64,000 bases of DNA from Palsa-465 sp963800475 (GTDB lineage Bacteria; Actinomycetota; Thermoleophilia; Solirubrobacterales; Solirubrobacteraceae). Both the position numbers and the translations under genes were made by a program. Each line of letters opens with the position of its first letter. Positions within the stretch are counted from its first letter, which is position 1. Below are positions 16,756 through 23,118 of the stretch, in pieces. The notes beneath the pieces were generated by a model. That model worked only from the letters and a program-made list of their open reading frames with translations, was not told where the DNA came from and did not search any database. The stretch covers positions 1,054,001 through 1,118,000 of the forward strand of contig CAWDAZ010000004.1 of the NCBI GenBank assembly GCA_963800475.1, read 5' to 3'.

Positions 16756-18600
16756 TTGACGATCGCGTTGAACGCGGTGGCGATCTTCGTGATGTTCACC
16801 GTCCTGCACGACGCGGCGCACTACTCGATCAGCTCGAGGCGGTGGGTCAACGGCGTGTTCGGCCGCGCGGCGATGCTGTTCGTCTCGCCGCTGATCTCGT
16901 TCCCGGGCTGGGGGTTCATCCACATCGAGCACCACCGCCATACCAACGACGACGATCACGACCCTGACCATTTCGCCAGCCACGGCCGCTGGTGGCAACT
17001 ACCGGTCCGGTTCGCCGCGATGGACGCGCCCTACCTAGCTTTCTACCTGCGAAACCGCAAGCGACGCCCCCGCCGCGAGCTGGCCGAAACCGGGGCGCTG
17101 ATGGCAGTGTCGCTCGCGGTGGTCGCGACGACGGTGATCACCGGCAGCTTCTGGCTGCTGCTGGTCGTGTACCTGATCCCGGAGCGGGTCGCGCTGATCG
17201 TGCTCGCGTGGTGGTTTGACTGGCTGCCCCACCACGGACTGGAGGACACCCAGACCCAGAACCGCTACCGCGCGACCCGCAATCGCGTCGGGTTGGAGTG
17301 GCTGTTCACGCCGCTGATGCTCTCTCAGAACTACCACCTGGTGCATCACCTGCACCCGTCGATCCCGTTCTACCGGTACCTGAAGACGTGGCGGCGCAAC
17401 GAGGCGGCCTACCTGGAACGCGACCCCGCGATCGCGACCGCGTTCGGGAAATCGCTGAATCCCGAGGAGTTCCGCCAGTGGAGGCAGCTGAACCGCAAGC
17501 TGCTGAAGGTGCTGCCGGTGCGGATGCCGACGGGCTCGAGCGCCCCCCACGCGGTGTTTCACCGGCTGCCGGTGGCATCCGTCGATCCGCTCACCGTCGA
17601 CTCGACGCTGGTCACGTTTGCGGTCCCCGAAGGGCTGCGCGACGAGTTCCGGTTCGAGCCCGGTCAGCACGTGACCGTCAAGACCGACCTCGGCGGCGAA
17701 GGCGTCAGGCGCAACTACTCGATCTGCGCGCCCGCGACCCGGGCGATGCTGCGGATCGCGGTGAAGCACCTCCCCGGCGGCGCGTTCTCGACGTTCGTCT
17801 CCGAGCAGCTGAAGGCCGGCGACGTGCTAGAGGTGATGACCCCGACCGGACGGTTCGGCACCCCGCTCGAGCCCCTGAACAAGAAGCACTACGTCGCAAT
17901 CGTCGCCGGCAGCGGAATCACCCCGATCCTCTCGATGCTGCAGACCACCTTGGAGATCGAGACCGAGAGCCGGTTCACGCTGATCTACGCCAACCGCACC
18001 AAGGACTCGACGATGTTCCGCTCCGAGCTTGACGCGCTCGAGTCGCGCTATTCGGACCGGCTCGAGATCCGCCACGTGCTCTCCCGCGACCCGCTCCACA
18101 CTCCCGAGCTGTGCGGCCGCATCGACCGCGAAAAGCTCCAGCTATGGCTGAACGACGAGCTGGCGCCCGAGGCGGTGGGCGAGTGGTTCCTGTGCGGCCC
18201 CATCGAGCTGACCACGACCGTCCGCGAGACGCTGACCGAACACGGCGTCGACCCCGAGCACATCCACCTCGAGCTGTTCTTCGGCTACGGCACCGACGGC
18301 GCGCAGGGCGACCGGGAATACCCCGCATCGACGATCAGCTTCACCCTCTCCGGCCGTCAGCGGACAACCGAGCTCGTGCCGGGCGACTCGATCCTCGAAG
18401 CCGCGCTCCACGCTTGCCCCGACACGCCGTACGCGTGCATGGGCGGCGCCTGCGGCACCTGTCGAGCGAAGCTCCTCGAGGGCACCGTCGACATGGACCA
18501 CAACTTCGCGCTTAGCCAAGCCGACCTCGACGCCGGCTACGTCCTCACCTGCCAATCACACCCCACCACCCGGACCGTCAACGTCAACTACGACGCCTGA
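16756..18600 (+). CDS. fatty-acid desaturase/hydroxylase fused to a PaaE-type ferredoxin reductase
   Basis: 614 residues from TTG 16756; coding sense continues upstream to about 16633 (see findings). Domain 1 (1-250) is a membrane di-iron desaturase: His boxes HDAAHYS, HIEHHRHTND and YHLVHHLHPS between hydrophobic helices. Domain 2 (270-500) is a ferredoxin-reductase flavin/NAD(P) module: RRNYSICAP, AGSGITPILSML, FLCGPIE. Domain 3 (about 520-614) is a plant-type [2Fe-2S]: CMGGACGTCRAK and TCQSHP. One polypeptide thus holds the oxygenase and its electron supply, so it is a self-sufficient lipid or terpenoid desaturase/hydroxylase. Substrate unknown. It lies in the island downstream of the oxidase and before tatA. 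Confidence 0.88.
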   Translation: MTIALNAVAIFVMFTVLHDAAHYSISSRRWVNGVFGRAAMLFVSPLISFPGWGFIHIEHHRHTNDDDHDPDHFASHGRWWQLPVRFAAMDAPYLAFYLRNRKRRPRRELAETGALMAVSLAVVATTVITGSFWLLLVVYLIPERVALIVLAWWFDWLPHHGLEDTQTQNRYRATRNRVGLEWLFTPLMLSQNYHLVHHLHPSIPFYRYLKTWRRNEAAYLERDPAIATAFGKSLNPEEFRQWRQLNRKLLKVLPVRMPTGSSAPHAVFHRLPVASVDPLTVDSTLVTFAVPEGLRDEFRFEPGQHVTVKTDLGGEGVRRNYSICAPATRAMLRIAVKHLPGGAFSTFVSEQLKAGDVLEVMTPTGRFGTPLEPLNKKHYVAIVAGSGITPILSMLQTTLEIETESRFTLIYANRTKDSTMFRSELDALESRYSDRLEIRHVLSRDPLHTPELCGRIDREKLQLWLNDELAPEAVGEWFLCGPIELTTTVRETLTEHGVDPEHIHLELFFGYGTDGAQGDREYPASTISFTLSGRQRTTELVPGDSILEAALHACPDTPYACMGGACGTCRAKLLEGTVDMDHNFALSQADLDAGYVLTCQSHPTTRTVNVNYDA

Positions 18601-18635
18601 CCGCCCCAGTTTTCTCAACGAAAGGCAACCGTCGC

Positions 18636-18836
18636 ATGCTCAGCGGACTTGAGAACCCAATCCACATACTGCTCATACTCGTCGTACTCCTGCTTGTGTT
18701 CGGCGCCAAGCGACTGCCCGAACTCGGGCGCGGGATCGGCAGCGGAATGCGCGGCTTCAAGGACGCCCTCACGACGCCTGAACCGCCAAACACCACGCTC
18801 GACACCGCGCAGCTGCCGCCCGAGCAGCAGCTCTAA
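18636..18836 (+). CDS. tatA: TatA/Hcf106-family translocase subunit
   Basis: 66 residues. It has the short N-terminal transmembrane helix (PIHILLILVVLLLVFGAKRL), a hinge and an amphipathic helix with the PELGRGIGSGMRGFKDAL consensus, then a short acidic tail. It would form the pore of the twin-arginine translocase with TatC encoded elsewhere. It is an extra island copy and stands 35 bp after the desaturase fusion; the Tat-signal oxidase is in the same orientation upstream. Confidence 0.87.
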   Translation: MLSGLENPIHILLILVVLLLVFGAKRLPELGRGIGSGMRGFKDALTTPEPPNTTLDTAQLPPEQQL

Positions 18837-18950
18837 CAAGCGCACAAGTGCTCGGGCGCCGCTCCGCCGCGAACGCGACTGCGCCGATCGTCCAGCAGAA
18901 AGCGCGGAGATGGACCACGGACGGCCATGCGCGGAGCGACGAGGCAAATG

Positions 18951-18969
18951 CCTAGCGCATCTAGCGCTA
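18951..18969. promoter_or_regulatory. operator-like tandem CTAGCGC motif, site 1
   Basis: CCTAGCGCATCTAGCGCTA. It matches the reverse complement of 20975-20993 at 16 of 19 positions. Two CTAGCGC half-sites are spaced two bases apart and the last extends to the palindrome TAGCGCTA. Downstream (18988-19024) are three imperfect 12-bp repeats of the type GAGYGTTCTMCA. Possibly the binding site of the HTH protein at 20674. The 18837-19169 interval has no gene other than these elements and the inverted repeat. Confidence 0.45.
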
Positions 18970-19033
18970 TATTTTGTAAAGTGCTCCGGAGTGTTCTACA
19001 GAGCGTTCTCCAGAGTTCGGTTCTTGACCCAGA

Positions 19034-19165
19034 CCCCGTCCCGCGCCCGCCGCACAAGGGTTTTCGCCGCGTCCCCGAGACTGACTACCCGCCCTCCACG
19101 TTGTTACGTTCGGGTAGTCAGTCTCGGGGGCTGGTGTTCTGCTGGGCGGCGGGCGCGGGACGGGG
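19034..19165. repeat. nested perfect inverted repeat (20-bp outer and 19-bp inner arms)
   Basis: Outer arms 19034-19053 and 19146-19165 are exact reverse complements over 20 bp. Inner arms 19073-19091 and 19111-19129 are exact over 19 bp. The centre is a 19-nt loop and the arms are separated by unpaired spacers of 19 and 16 nt. Too large and without a U-tract for a simple terminator; it could be a cruciform or recombination site, or the inverted ends of a lost element. Confidence 0.85.
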
Positions 19166-19169
19166 AGCG

Positions 19170-19277
19170 ATGGCCAAGCGACCGGACCAACGGCAGGCAA
19201 TCGACTCAGGATCAGACTGGAAAGAAAGAGTCGACGTCAACGGCAATATGCAGTTCAAGACGGCGTCGGTGGAGTGA
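19170..19277 (+). CDS. possible 35-aa peptide
   Basis: ATG 19170 to TGA 19277 with GGGGAG close upstream, within a few bases of the inverted repeat. Product is charged (MAKRPDQRQAIDSGSDWKER) with no recognised family. Included only because of start and spacing; it may be chance. Confidence 0.25.
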   Translation: MAKRPDQRQAIDSGSDWKERVDVNGNMQFKTASVE

Positions 19278-19487
19278 GCGAGGCGAGCTCTGCGACGGCC
19301 GAGCGGGGCAGTCGAAGGAGCAGGTGGCTCGGGGGAGGCTTGTGAGGCCGGGGGCGAGCTCGCTAATGGGCTTGTGGTGGCTAGCGGTGGTGGGCCGACG
19401 GCGGATGGGCGTGGCGGATCGCGATCGGGTGGGCGCCGGCGGCGGCCCACTCGCACGCGCAGCGACCGCGACCGAATCTTGTGTGTG

Positions 19488-19493
19488 TATAAT
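19488..19493 (+). promoter_or_regulatory. -10 box of the vapBC promoter
   Basis: A perfect TATAAT seven bases before the ATG at 19500. Transcription would start at or next to the start codon, giving a leaderless antitoxin mRNA. No clear -35 consensus is seen. Confidence 0.55.
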
Positions 19494-19499
19494 ATGCGC

Positions 19500-19721
19500 A
19501 TGGCACGCGTGAACGTTTACTTGCCCGACGAGCTCGCGGCGCGAGCGCGAGAGGCCGGCCTCAACGTCTCGGGCGTCACGCAAGAAGCGCTCGAGGAGGC
19601 ACTCGCGCTCAAAGACACCGACCGGTGGCTTCACCGACTCGAGCACCTGCCGCGCGCTCCGATCGCGCACGACCGGGTGATCGAGGCACTCGATGACGCC
19701 CGCGACGAGCTCGGCTCCTAG
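19500..19721 (+). CDS. vapB: antitoxin of a VapBC-type system (ribbon-helix-helix)
   Basis: 73 residues. The N-terminus MARVNVYLPDELAARAREAG is the DNA-binding beta strand and first helix of an RHH protein, followed by LNVSGVTQEALEEAL. The C-terminal tail (LPRAPIAHDRVIEALDDARD) would wrap the toxin. The stop overlaps the toxin start by 29 bp. An in-frame ATG at 19494 is also possible. Expected to repress its own promoter with VapC. Confidence 0.8.
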   Translation: MARVNVYLPDELAARAREAGLNVSGVTQEALEEALALKDTDRWLHRLEHLPRAPIAHDRVIEALDDARDELGS

Positions 19722-20121
19722 ACCGGCTACCGATGCCGTCGTAGTGGACGCCTCGGCGCTCGTCGAGGCGCTCATCGGAACCGACATCGGCGTCAGGGTG
19801 CGCGAACGCATGCGAGGCCGCATCCTCCATGCCCCTGCCCACCTGGACGCCGAAGTGCTGTCGGCGCTCGGGCGCCTTCACCGCGCCGGCGAGCTTCCCA
19901 ACAACACGGTGGCCGCGATGCTGAACGAGCTCGCGATCGCGCCCGTGCGCCGCCACCCGCTCGCGCCACTAGTAGCCGGGGCGTGGGAGCGCCGGGACCA
20001 GCTGCGGCTGGTCGACGCGCTCTATATCGAGCTCGCCAGCGAGCTCGGCTCGCTCGCGCTCTTGAGCACCGACGCGCGCCTGGCTCGAACCTCCCCACTG
20101 GTCGAGCTGGTCAGTCAATAG
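19693..20121 (+). CDS. vapC: PIN-domain ribonuclease toxin
   Basis: 142 residues. PIN catalytic acidic residues are in place: Asp in VVVDASALVEAL, Glu in LDAEVLSALGRL, Asp in RLVDALYIELA and Asp in LLSTDARLA. The enzyme cleaves specific RNAs (often tRNA or rRNA) when the antitoxin is lost. It overlaps vapB. In a genomic island it probably stabilises the element. Confidence 0.85.
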   Translation: MTPATSSAPRPATDAVVVDASALVEALIGTDIGVRVRERMRGRILHAPAHLDAEVLSALGRLHRAGELPNNTVAAMLNELAIAPVRRHPLAPLVAGAWERRDQLRLVDALYIELASELGSLALLSTDARLARTSPLVELVSQ

Positions 20122-20248
20122 CGGCGAGGATTGCGCTAACACAGCATGCGCAGATTCAGCGTTGCGCGATGAGACCCGCGCAAATCAGCACCATGAGCGG
20201 AGGCCCAACATTCCTGGTCGCTCTCCGCCTCACGGCCACACACGTCCA

Positions 20249-20677
20249 TCAGCCGGCCTGGCGCCGCCTCTCGCTAGGCACCTGCTCGTCTGCCAAGGAG
20301 TCGGCGAGCTCGCCGGCGAGCGCCGAGAGCTGTGCGAAGGCATCGGCAATCGGCTTGATGCTGTCGCCCTCGAGCGCGGCGCCGAGCTGCTTGACCGCGC
20401 GATCGAACTTGGCCCAAATGGCGGGCGGGCCCGGGCGGTCGCTGGCGGGCTGTACTTCGTAAGGGAATCTGAGCTTGCTCGCGCCGGGGCGCGGCTTCCA
20501 CCTCACGTTGGCCAGATCCGCCAGCGTCAGCGCCCGGCTCTCCTCCTCGGCGGCATCGGCGAGGGTGCGCAGACGATCCGGGTAACTGTCGAGTCCGCGC
20601 AGCACAGCCGCCCAGCGGCCGTCAGCGTGGCGCATCTGGTCGATCGCTACGCGTGGAGGGACTAGCGCCCGGCTCAA
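20249..20677 (-). CDS. hypothetical protein, 142 aa, in HTH operon
   Basis: TTG 20677 overlaps the upstream HTH gene's TGA (TTGA), so the two are coupled. The product has one helical region (GLDSYPDRLRTLADAAEEES, then ALTLADLANVR) and a long C-terminal helix (AVKQLGAALEGDSIKPIADA). No known domain recognised. Perhaps a partner of the HTH protein. Confidence 0.6.
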   Translation of the reverse strand: MSRALVPPRVAIDQMRHADGRWAAVLRGLDSYPDRLRTLADAAEEESRALTLADLANVRWKPRPGASKLRFPYEVQPASDRPGPPAIWAKFDRAVKQLGAALEGDSIKPIADAFAQLSALAGELADSLADEQVPSERRRQAG

Positions 20678-20964
20678 CGGAGTTCTCCAAGCAGCTGCGC
20701 GGAGCTCGCGAGATCCATCATCGCTTGCTCGGGTTGCTCGCTCCAATCCCTCGAAGTCGTGCTTGCTCTCGCGGCGCCGCGCGGGTGCCCGACGTCGGGC
20801 TGATCGGCGAGCATCTGCTTGAGGTCCGCCCGACGGACCATCCATTTGCGGCCGATCTTTTCCGCTGGCAGGCGTCCCTCACGCACCCAAAGCCTCACCG
20901 TCGACGGATTCATCCCTAGCGTGTCCGCGATCTCGGGAAGGGTTAGAAGCTCGTCGTCAACCAT
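20674..20964 (-). CDS. helix-turn-helix (MerR/excisionase-fold) DNA-binding protein
   Basis: 96 residues from ATG 20964 (a GTG six bases earlier is possible). LLTLPEIADTLGMNPSTVRL, then WVREGRLPAEKIGRKWMVRR, is a typical HTH_17 DNA-binding domain covering residues 5-55; the remainder is Ala/Ser-rich. The gene begins about 11 bp from a tandem operator-like site that is repeated at 18951, so autoregulation or joint control with the rest of the island is plausible. Confidence 0.75.
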   Translation of the reverse strand: MVDDELLTLPEIADTLGMNPSTVRLWVREGRLPAEKIGRKWMVRRADLKQMLADQPDVGHPRGAARASTTSRDWSEQPEQAMMDLASSAQLLGELR

Positions 20965-20974
20965 GTGCACATGT

Positions 20975-20993
20975 TAGCGCTAGTAGTGCTAGG
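20975..20993. promoter_or_regulatory. operator-like tandem CTAGCGC motif, site 2
   Basis: Read on the minus strand: CCTAGCACTACTAGCGCTA. Two half-sites CTAGCRC spaced by two bases. It lies between the HTH gene (minus) and a possible small ORF (plus), where it could control both divergent promoters. Confidence 0.5.
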
Positions 20994-21137
20994 ATGCAGG
21001 TCGGGATGGCGGTCGCGGGAGACAGCCCCGCAGGGAAGCAGGCGCCAGTCGTCTTCCTCGCCGACGTGCGCAAACGTCGCGAGCGAGACGGTCTCGGTGC
21101 GAACATAGCCGAGCCGCCCGACATGGTGGGTCCATGA
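20994..21137 (+). CDS. possible 47-aa small protein
   Basis: ATG 20994 to TGA 21137, immediately after the operator-like site; an in-frame ATG at 21006 is alternative. Product contains APVVFLADVRKRRERDGLGA, plausibly helical and basic. It may be a leaderless phage-like small regulator. No family recognised. Confidence 0.35.
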   Translation: MQVGMAVAGDSPAGKQAPVVFLADVRKRRERDGLGANIAEPPDMVGP

Positions 21138-21155
21138 CCGGGACGAGCAAGCGTC

Positions 21156-21368
21156 TTGCCTAGGCGATCTCGCGACCGTCCGATCGAAGCTGTGCCCCGT
21201 CGGCTCCTGACGCGCGCTGAAGCTGCAGCTTCCGTCGGGATGAGCATCGCTCATTTTGAGCGCTACGTTCAGCCATTCCTCCGCGTCGTCCCGTGTGGGC
21301 AACTCGTGCTCATCGAACCGGCATCGCTCGATCGGTGGGTGCATGAGCACGCCTGCCAGGCCAGCTAG
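21156..21368 (+). CDS. excisionase-like HTH protein
   Basis: Up to 70 residues from TTG 21156; GTG 21192 would give 58 residues and starts directly before the domain. The sequence RRLLTRAEAAASVGMSIAHF followed by LVLIEPASLDRWVHEHA is the winged-helix excisionase/HTH_17 pattern: LT..EAA..VG.S... and a C-terminal DRW. It lies 109 bp before the integrase in the same direction, the usual xis-int order. Confidence 0.65.
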   Translation: MPRRSRDRPIEAVPRRLLTRAEAAASVGMSIAHFERYVQPFLRVVPCGQLVLIEPASLDRWVHEHACQAS

Positions 21369-21477
21369 GTTGCCGTGATGCGGTGCGCGGGTGACGACTT
21401 GGGAACGACCGGTATCGGCGCGATGATCGCCAAGCGAGAGTTGGTCTCCAACCGCCCCGCGTGAATCCAAAGGTTCG

Positions 21478-22836
21478 ATGGCAGACGAATATCGGAAGAC
21501 GCGCACCCCTGGCCTGTATGTCCGGCACAGCAGGAGCTGCCCTGCGTACGACGACGGTCGACGGCGCTGCCGTTGTGAGCCGTCCTACCGAATGCGACGG
21601 TGGATCCACGGTCAATCCCGGTGGAGTCGGGTGTTCAAGGATCGGGCCTCCGCGATCAGCTGGGATGGGCAGGAGTCGAAGGCCGCGAGGGCGGGCCGAT
21701 CGGTGCGGCGAGAAGGTCCGACGTTCGGAGAGGTCGCCCGTGAGTGGTGGGCGCTTGTAGAAGCGGGCACGTACGCGCGTCGTCGCGGGCGGGCAAGAAA
21801 GCTGGCGGCTTCGACGATCGCCGACTACCGATTGGTTCTATTCGGCGCTCCGGAGAAGCCCGCGCAGCGCAAAGAGGGCCGCTCGCTTGTCCTAATCAGT
21901 CGATGCGGTCGGCGACCGATAGCTTCGCTGGACGACTCGTACTGGCAGTCGCTGATAGACGAACTGGTCCGCACTGGCAAGTCGCATTCGCGGGTCTCGA
22001 CGTACCTCGCGGTCATCAGGCATATCTACGCATATGCGCGGCGGCCGAACCTCCGGCTCGTGCTGACCGATCCGACGCGGGAACTTGCAATGCCAGCCAA
22101 TGACGGTAAGCCGCGCCAGCGCGTGGCAACCAAGGAGGAGGCCGCATTGCTGGTTGACGCCGTGCCGGCTGTTGAGTTCGCGAGCGCCCTGGCCTGGAAC
22201 CAGGTCCTCGAGATACGCCGCTCGTCAGAGAGCAATGTGGCGCTGGCACGCCGTTTCGGGGTCAGCGACAGTCTGGTCGGAAAGGTTCGTCGCCGCGAGT
22301 TGTACAAGGCACGCGAGGGGTGCCGTGCTCAGGAGGCAAGCGATCGTGCCGGGTGGGCACTCGCCTTCTACACCGGCATGCGGCGGAGCGAGATCGGCAG
22401 GGCGCGGTGGCCTCATGTCTTCTGGGAGGCCGACGAGATCATGGTTGCGGGGTCCAAGACCGAGGCCGGTGAGGGGCGCCGGATTCCAATGGTGGGGCCG
22501 TTGAAGAAGCTGCTCCGTGAAGAATGGGTGCGGCAGGGACAGCCGCAGACGGGGCCGATAGTCACCCGGTCGGTATCCGCTGGAAAGTGGCAGGCTCGCG
22601 CAGACGCGGCCTGGCGGGAGGCGAATCTCAAGCGGATCACGCTGCACGAAGCGCGCCACACGTACGCGAGCTTTCTGATGGCGGCCGGTTACAACCTCAA
22701 GCAGATACAGGAATATCTCGGCCACGACGACCTCGCGACGACCGGCAGGTACATCAAGAACCTTCCGGTTCCGAGGGGCACGACCGAGCGCGAGAAGCTC
22801 GAGGCGTATCTCGAGAGCGAGATCGGGGACCTGTAG
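21478..22836 (+). CDS. int: tyrosine-recombinase integrase with an HTH-like insertion
   Basis: 452 residues. The N-terminal arm-binding part has a Cys-rich strand (SCPAYDDGRRRCRCEPSYR), followed by a SAM-like core (TFGEVAREWWALVE... HSRVSTYLAVIRHIYAYA). Catalytic residues: Arg in YTGMRRSEIG, His-x-x-Arg in HEARHTYASFL, His in YLGHDDLATT and nucleophile Tyr in TGRYIKNL. Before the first catalytic Arg, about residues 240-290 hold an extra segment: EIRRSSESNVALARRFGVSD, then SLVGKVRRRELYK, an HTH typical of homing-endonuclease-associated domains. It is 137 bp from the tRNA and should catalyse insertion and, with the upstream excisionase, excision. Confidence 0.92.
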   Translation: MADEYRKTRTPGLYVRHSRSCPAYDDGRRRCRCEPSYRMRRWIHGQSRWSRVFKDRASAISWDGQESKAARAGRSVRREGPTFGEVAREWWALVEAGTYARRRGRARKLAASTIADYRLVLFGAPEKPAQRKEGRSLVLISRCGRRPIASLDDSYWQSLIDELVRTGKSHSRVSTYLAVIRHIYAYARRPNLRLVLTDPTRELAMPANDGKPRQRVATKEEAALLVDAVPAVEFASALAWNQVLEIRRSSESNVALARRFGVSDSLVGKVRRRELYKAREGCRAQEASDRAGWALAFYTGMRRSEIGRARWPHVFWEADEIMVAGSKTEAGEGRRIPMVGPLKKLLREEWVRQGQPQTGPIVTRSVSAGKWQARADAAWREANLKRITLHEARHTYASFLMAAGYNLKQIQEYLGHDDLATTGRYIKNLPVPRGTTEREKLEAYLESEIGDL

Positions 22837-22844
22837 CCAAAAAT

Positions 22845-22865
22845 GTGGACAGGAATATGGACAGG
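22845..22865 (+). repeat. paired TGGACAGG repeat at right inner end
   Basis: Matches 6998-7018 with one mismatch and begins nine bases after the integrase stop. Candidate integrase arm sites on the int side. Confidence 0.6.
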
Positions 22866-22970
22866 AATGTCAGCACCGTTGCGGTTTGTTGAGGTCCGTA
22901 GGGCACCGACCGTGCCACGCGTAATCACGCCGAACCCCTGCGGGCACGCACGATTCGGCGGCATCACAGC

Positions 22971-23019
22971 GATGCCGGAGGAGGGACTCGAACCCCCGAC
23001 ACGCGGATTATGATTCCGC
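22971..23019. repeat. island attachment repeat, tRNA-proximal copy
   Basis: 49 bp identical to 6892-6940 and overlapping the 3' 47 bases of the tRNA on the minus strand. Confidence 0.9.
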
Positions 23020-23046
23020 TGCTCTAACCGACTGAGCTACTCCGGC
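22973..23046 (-). tRNA. tRNA-Met (CAT anticodon; tRNA-Ile2 not excluded)
   Basis: 74 nt on the minus strand. Acceptor GCCGGAG pairs with CTCCGGC, discriminator A. D-arm GCTC/GAGC, anticodon stem GCGGA/TCCGC with loop ATCATAA, T-arm GGGGG-TTCGAGT-CCCTC. CCA is not encoded. The 5' end lacks the initiator mismatch, so elongator Met is favoured; a lysidine-modified Ile-CAU tRNA cannot be ruled out without flanking-set comparison. Its 3' half is the integration target. Confidence 0.9.
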
Positions 23047-23118
23047 GCGGGTCGTTGAAGGCTAGCCAGGGTACACGTCCCGAGGCCGAGCTCGGTCGAG
23101 CGGCCGATGAGACAGGTC

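Larger units (their letters stand above)
6892..23019. mobile_element. tRNA-integrated genomic island, about 16.1 kb
   Basis: A 49-bp perfect direct repeat, made of the 3' part of the tRNA at 22973-23046, marks both ends. The tyrosine integrase lies next to the intact tRNA with an excisionase-like gene just before it. That is the usual order of a tRNA-targeted island: tRNA, int, xis/regulators, cargo, duplicated tRNA end. Cargo includes oxidoreductases, esterase, desaturase fusion, TatA and vapBC. No replication, packaging or conjugation genes are visible, so it is an integrative but not self-transmissible element, or a decayed one. Confidence 0.85.

Noticed and set aside
19034..19165. Intrinsic terminator of tatA
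   Set aside because: Arms are split by large spacers and no T-tract follows; it is far from the tatA stop.
20943..21506. 187-codon minus-strand frame over the excisionase-like region
   Set aside because: No recognisable protein pattern, and the plus-strand HTH is convincing.
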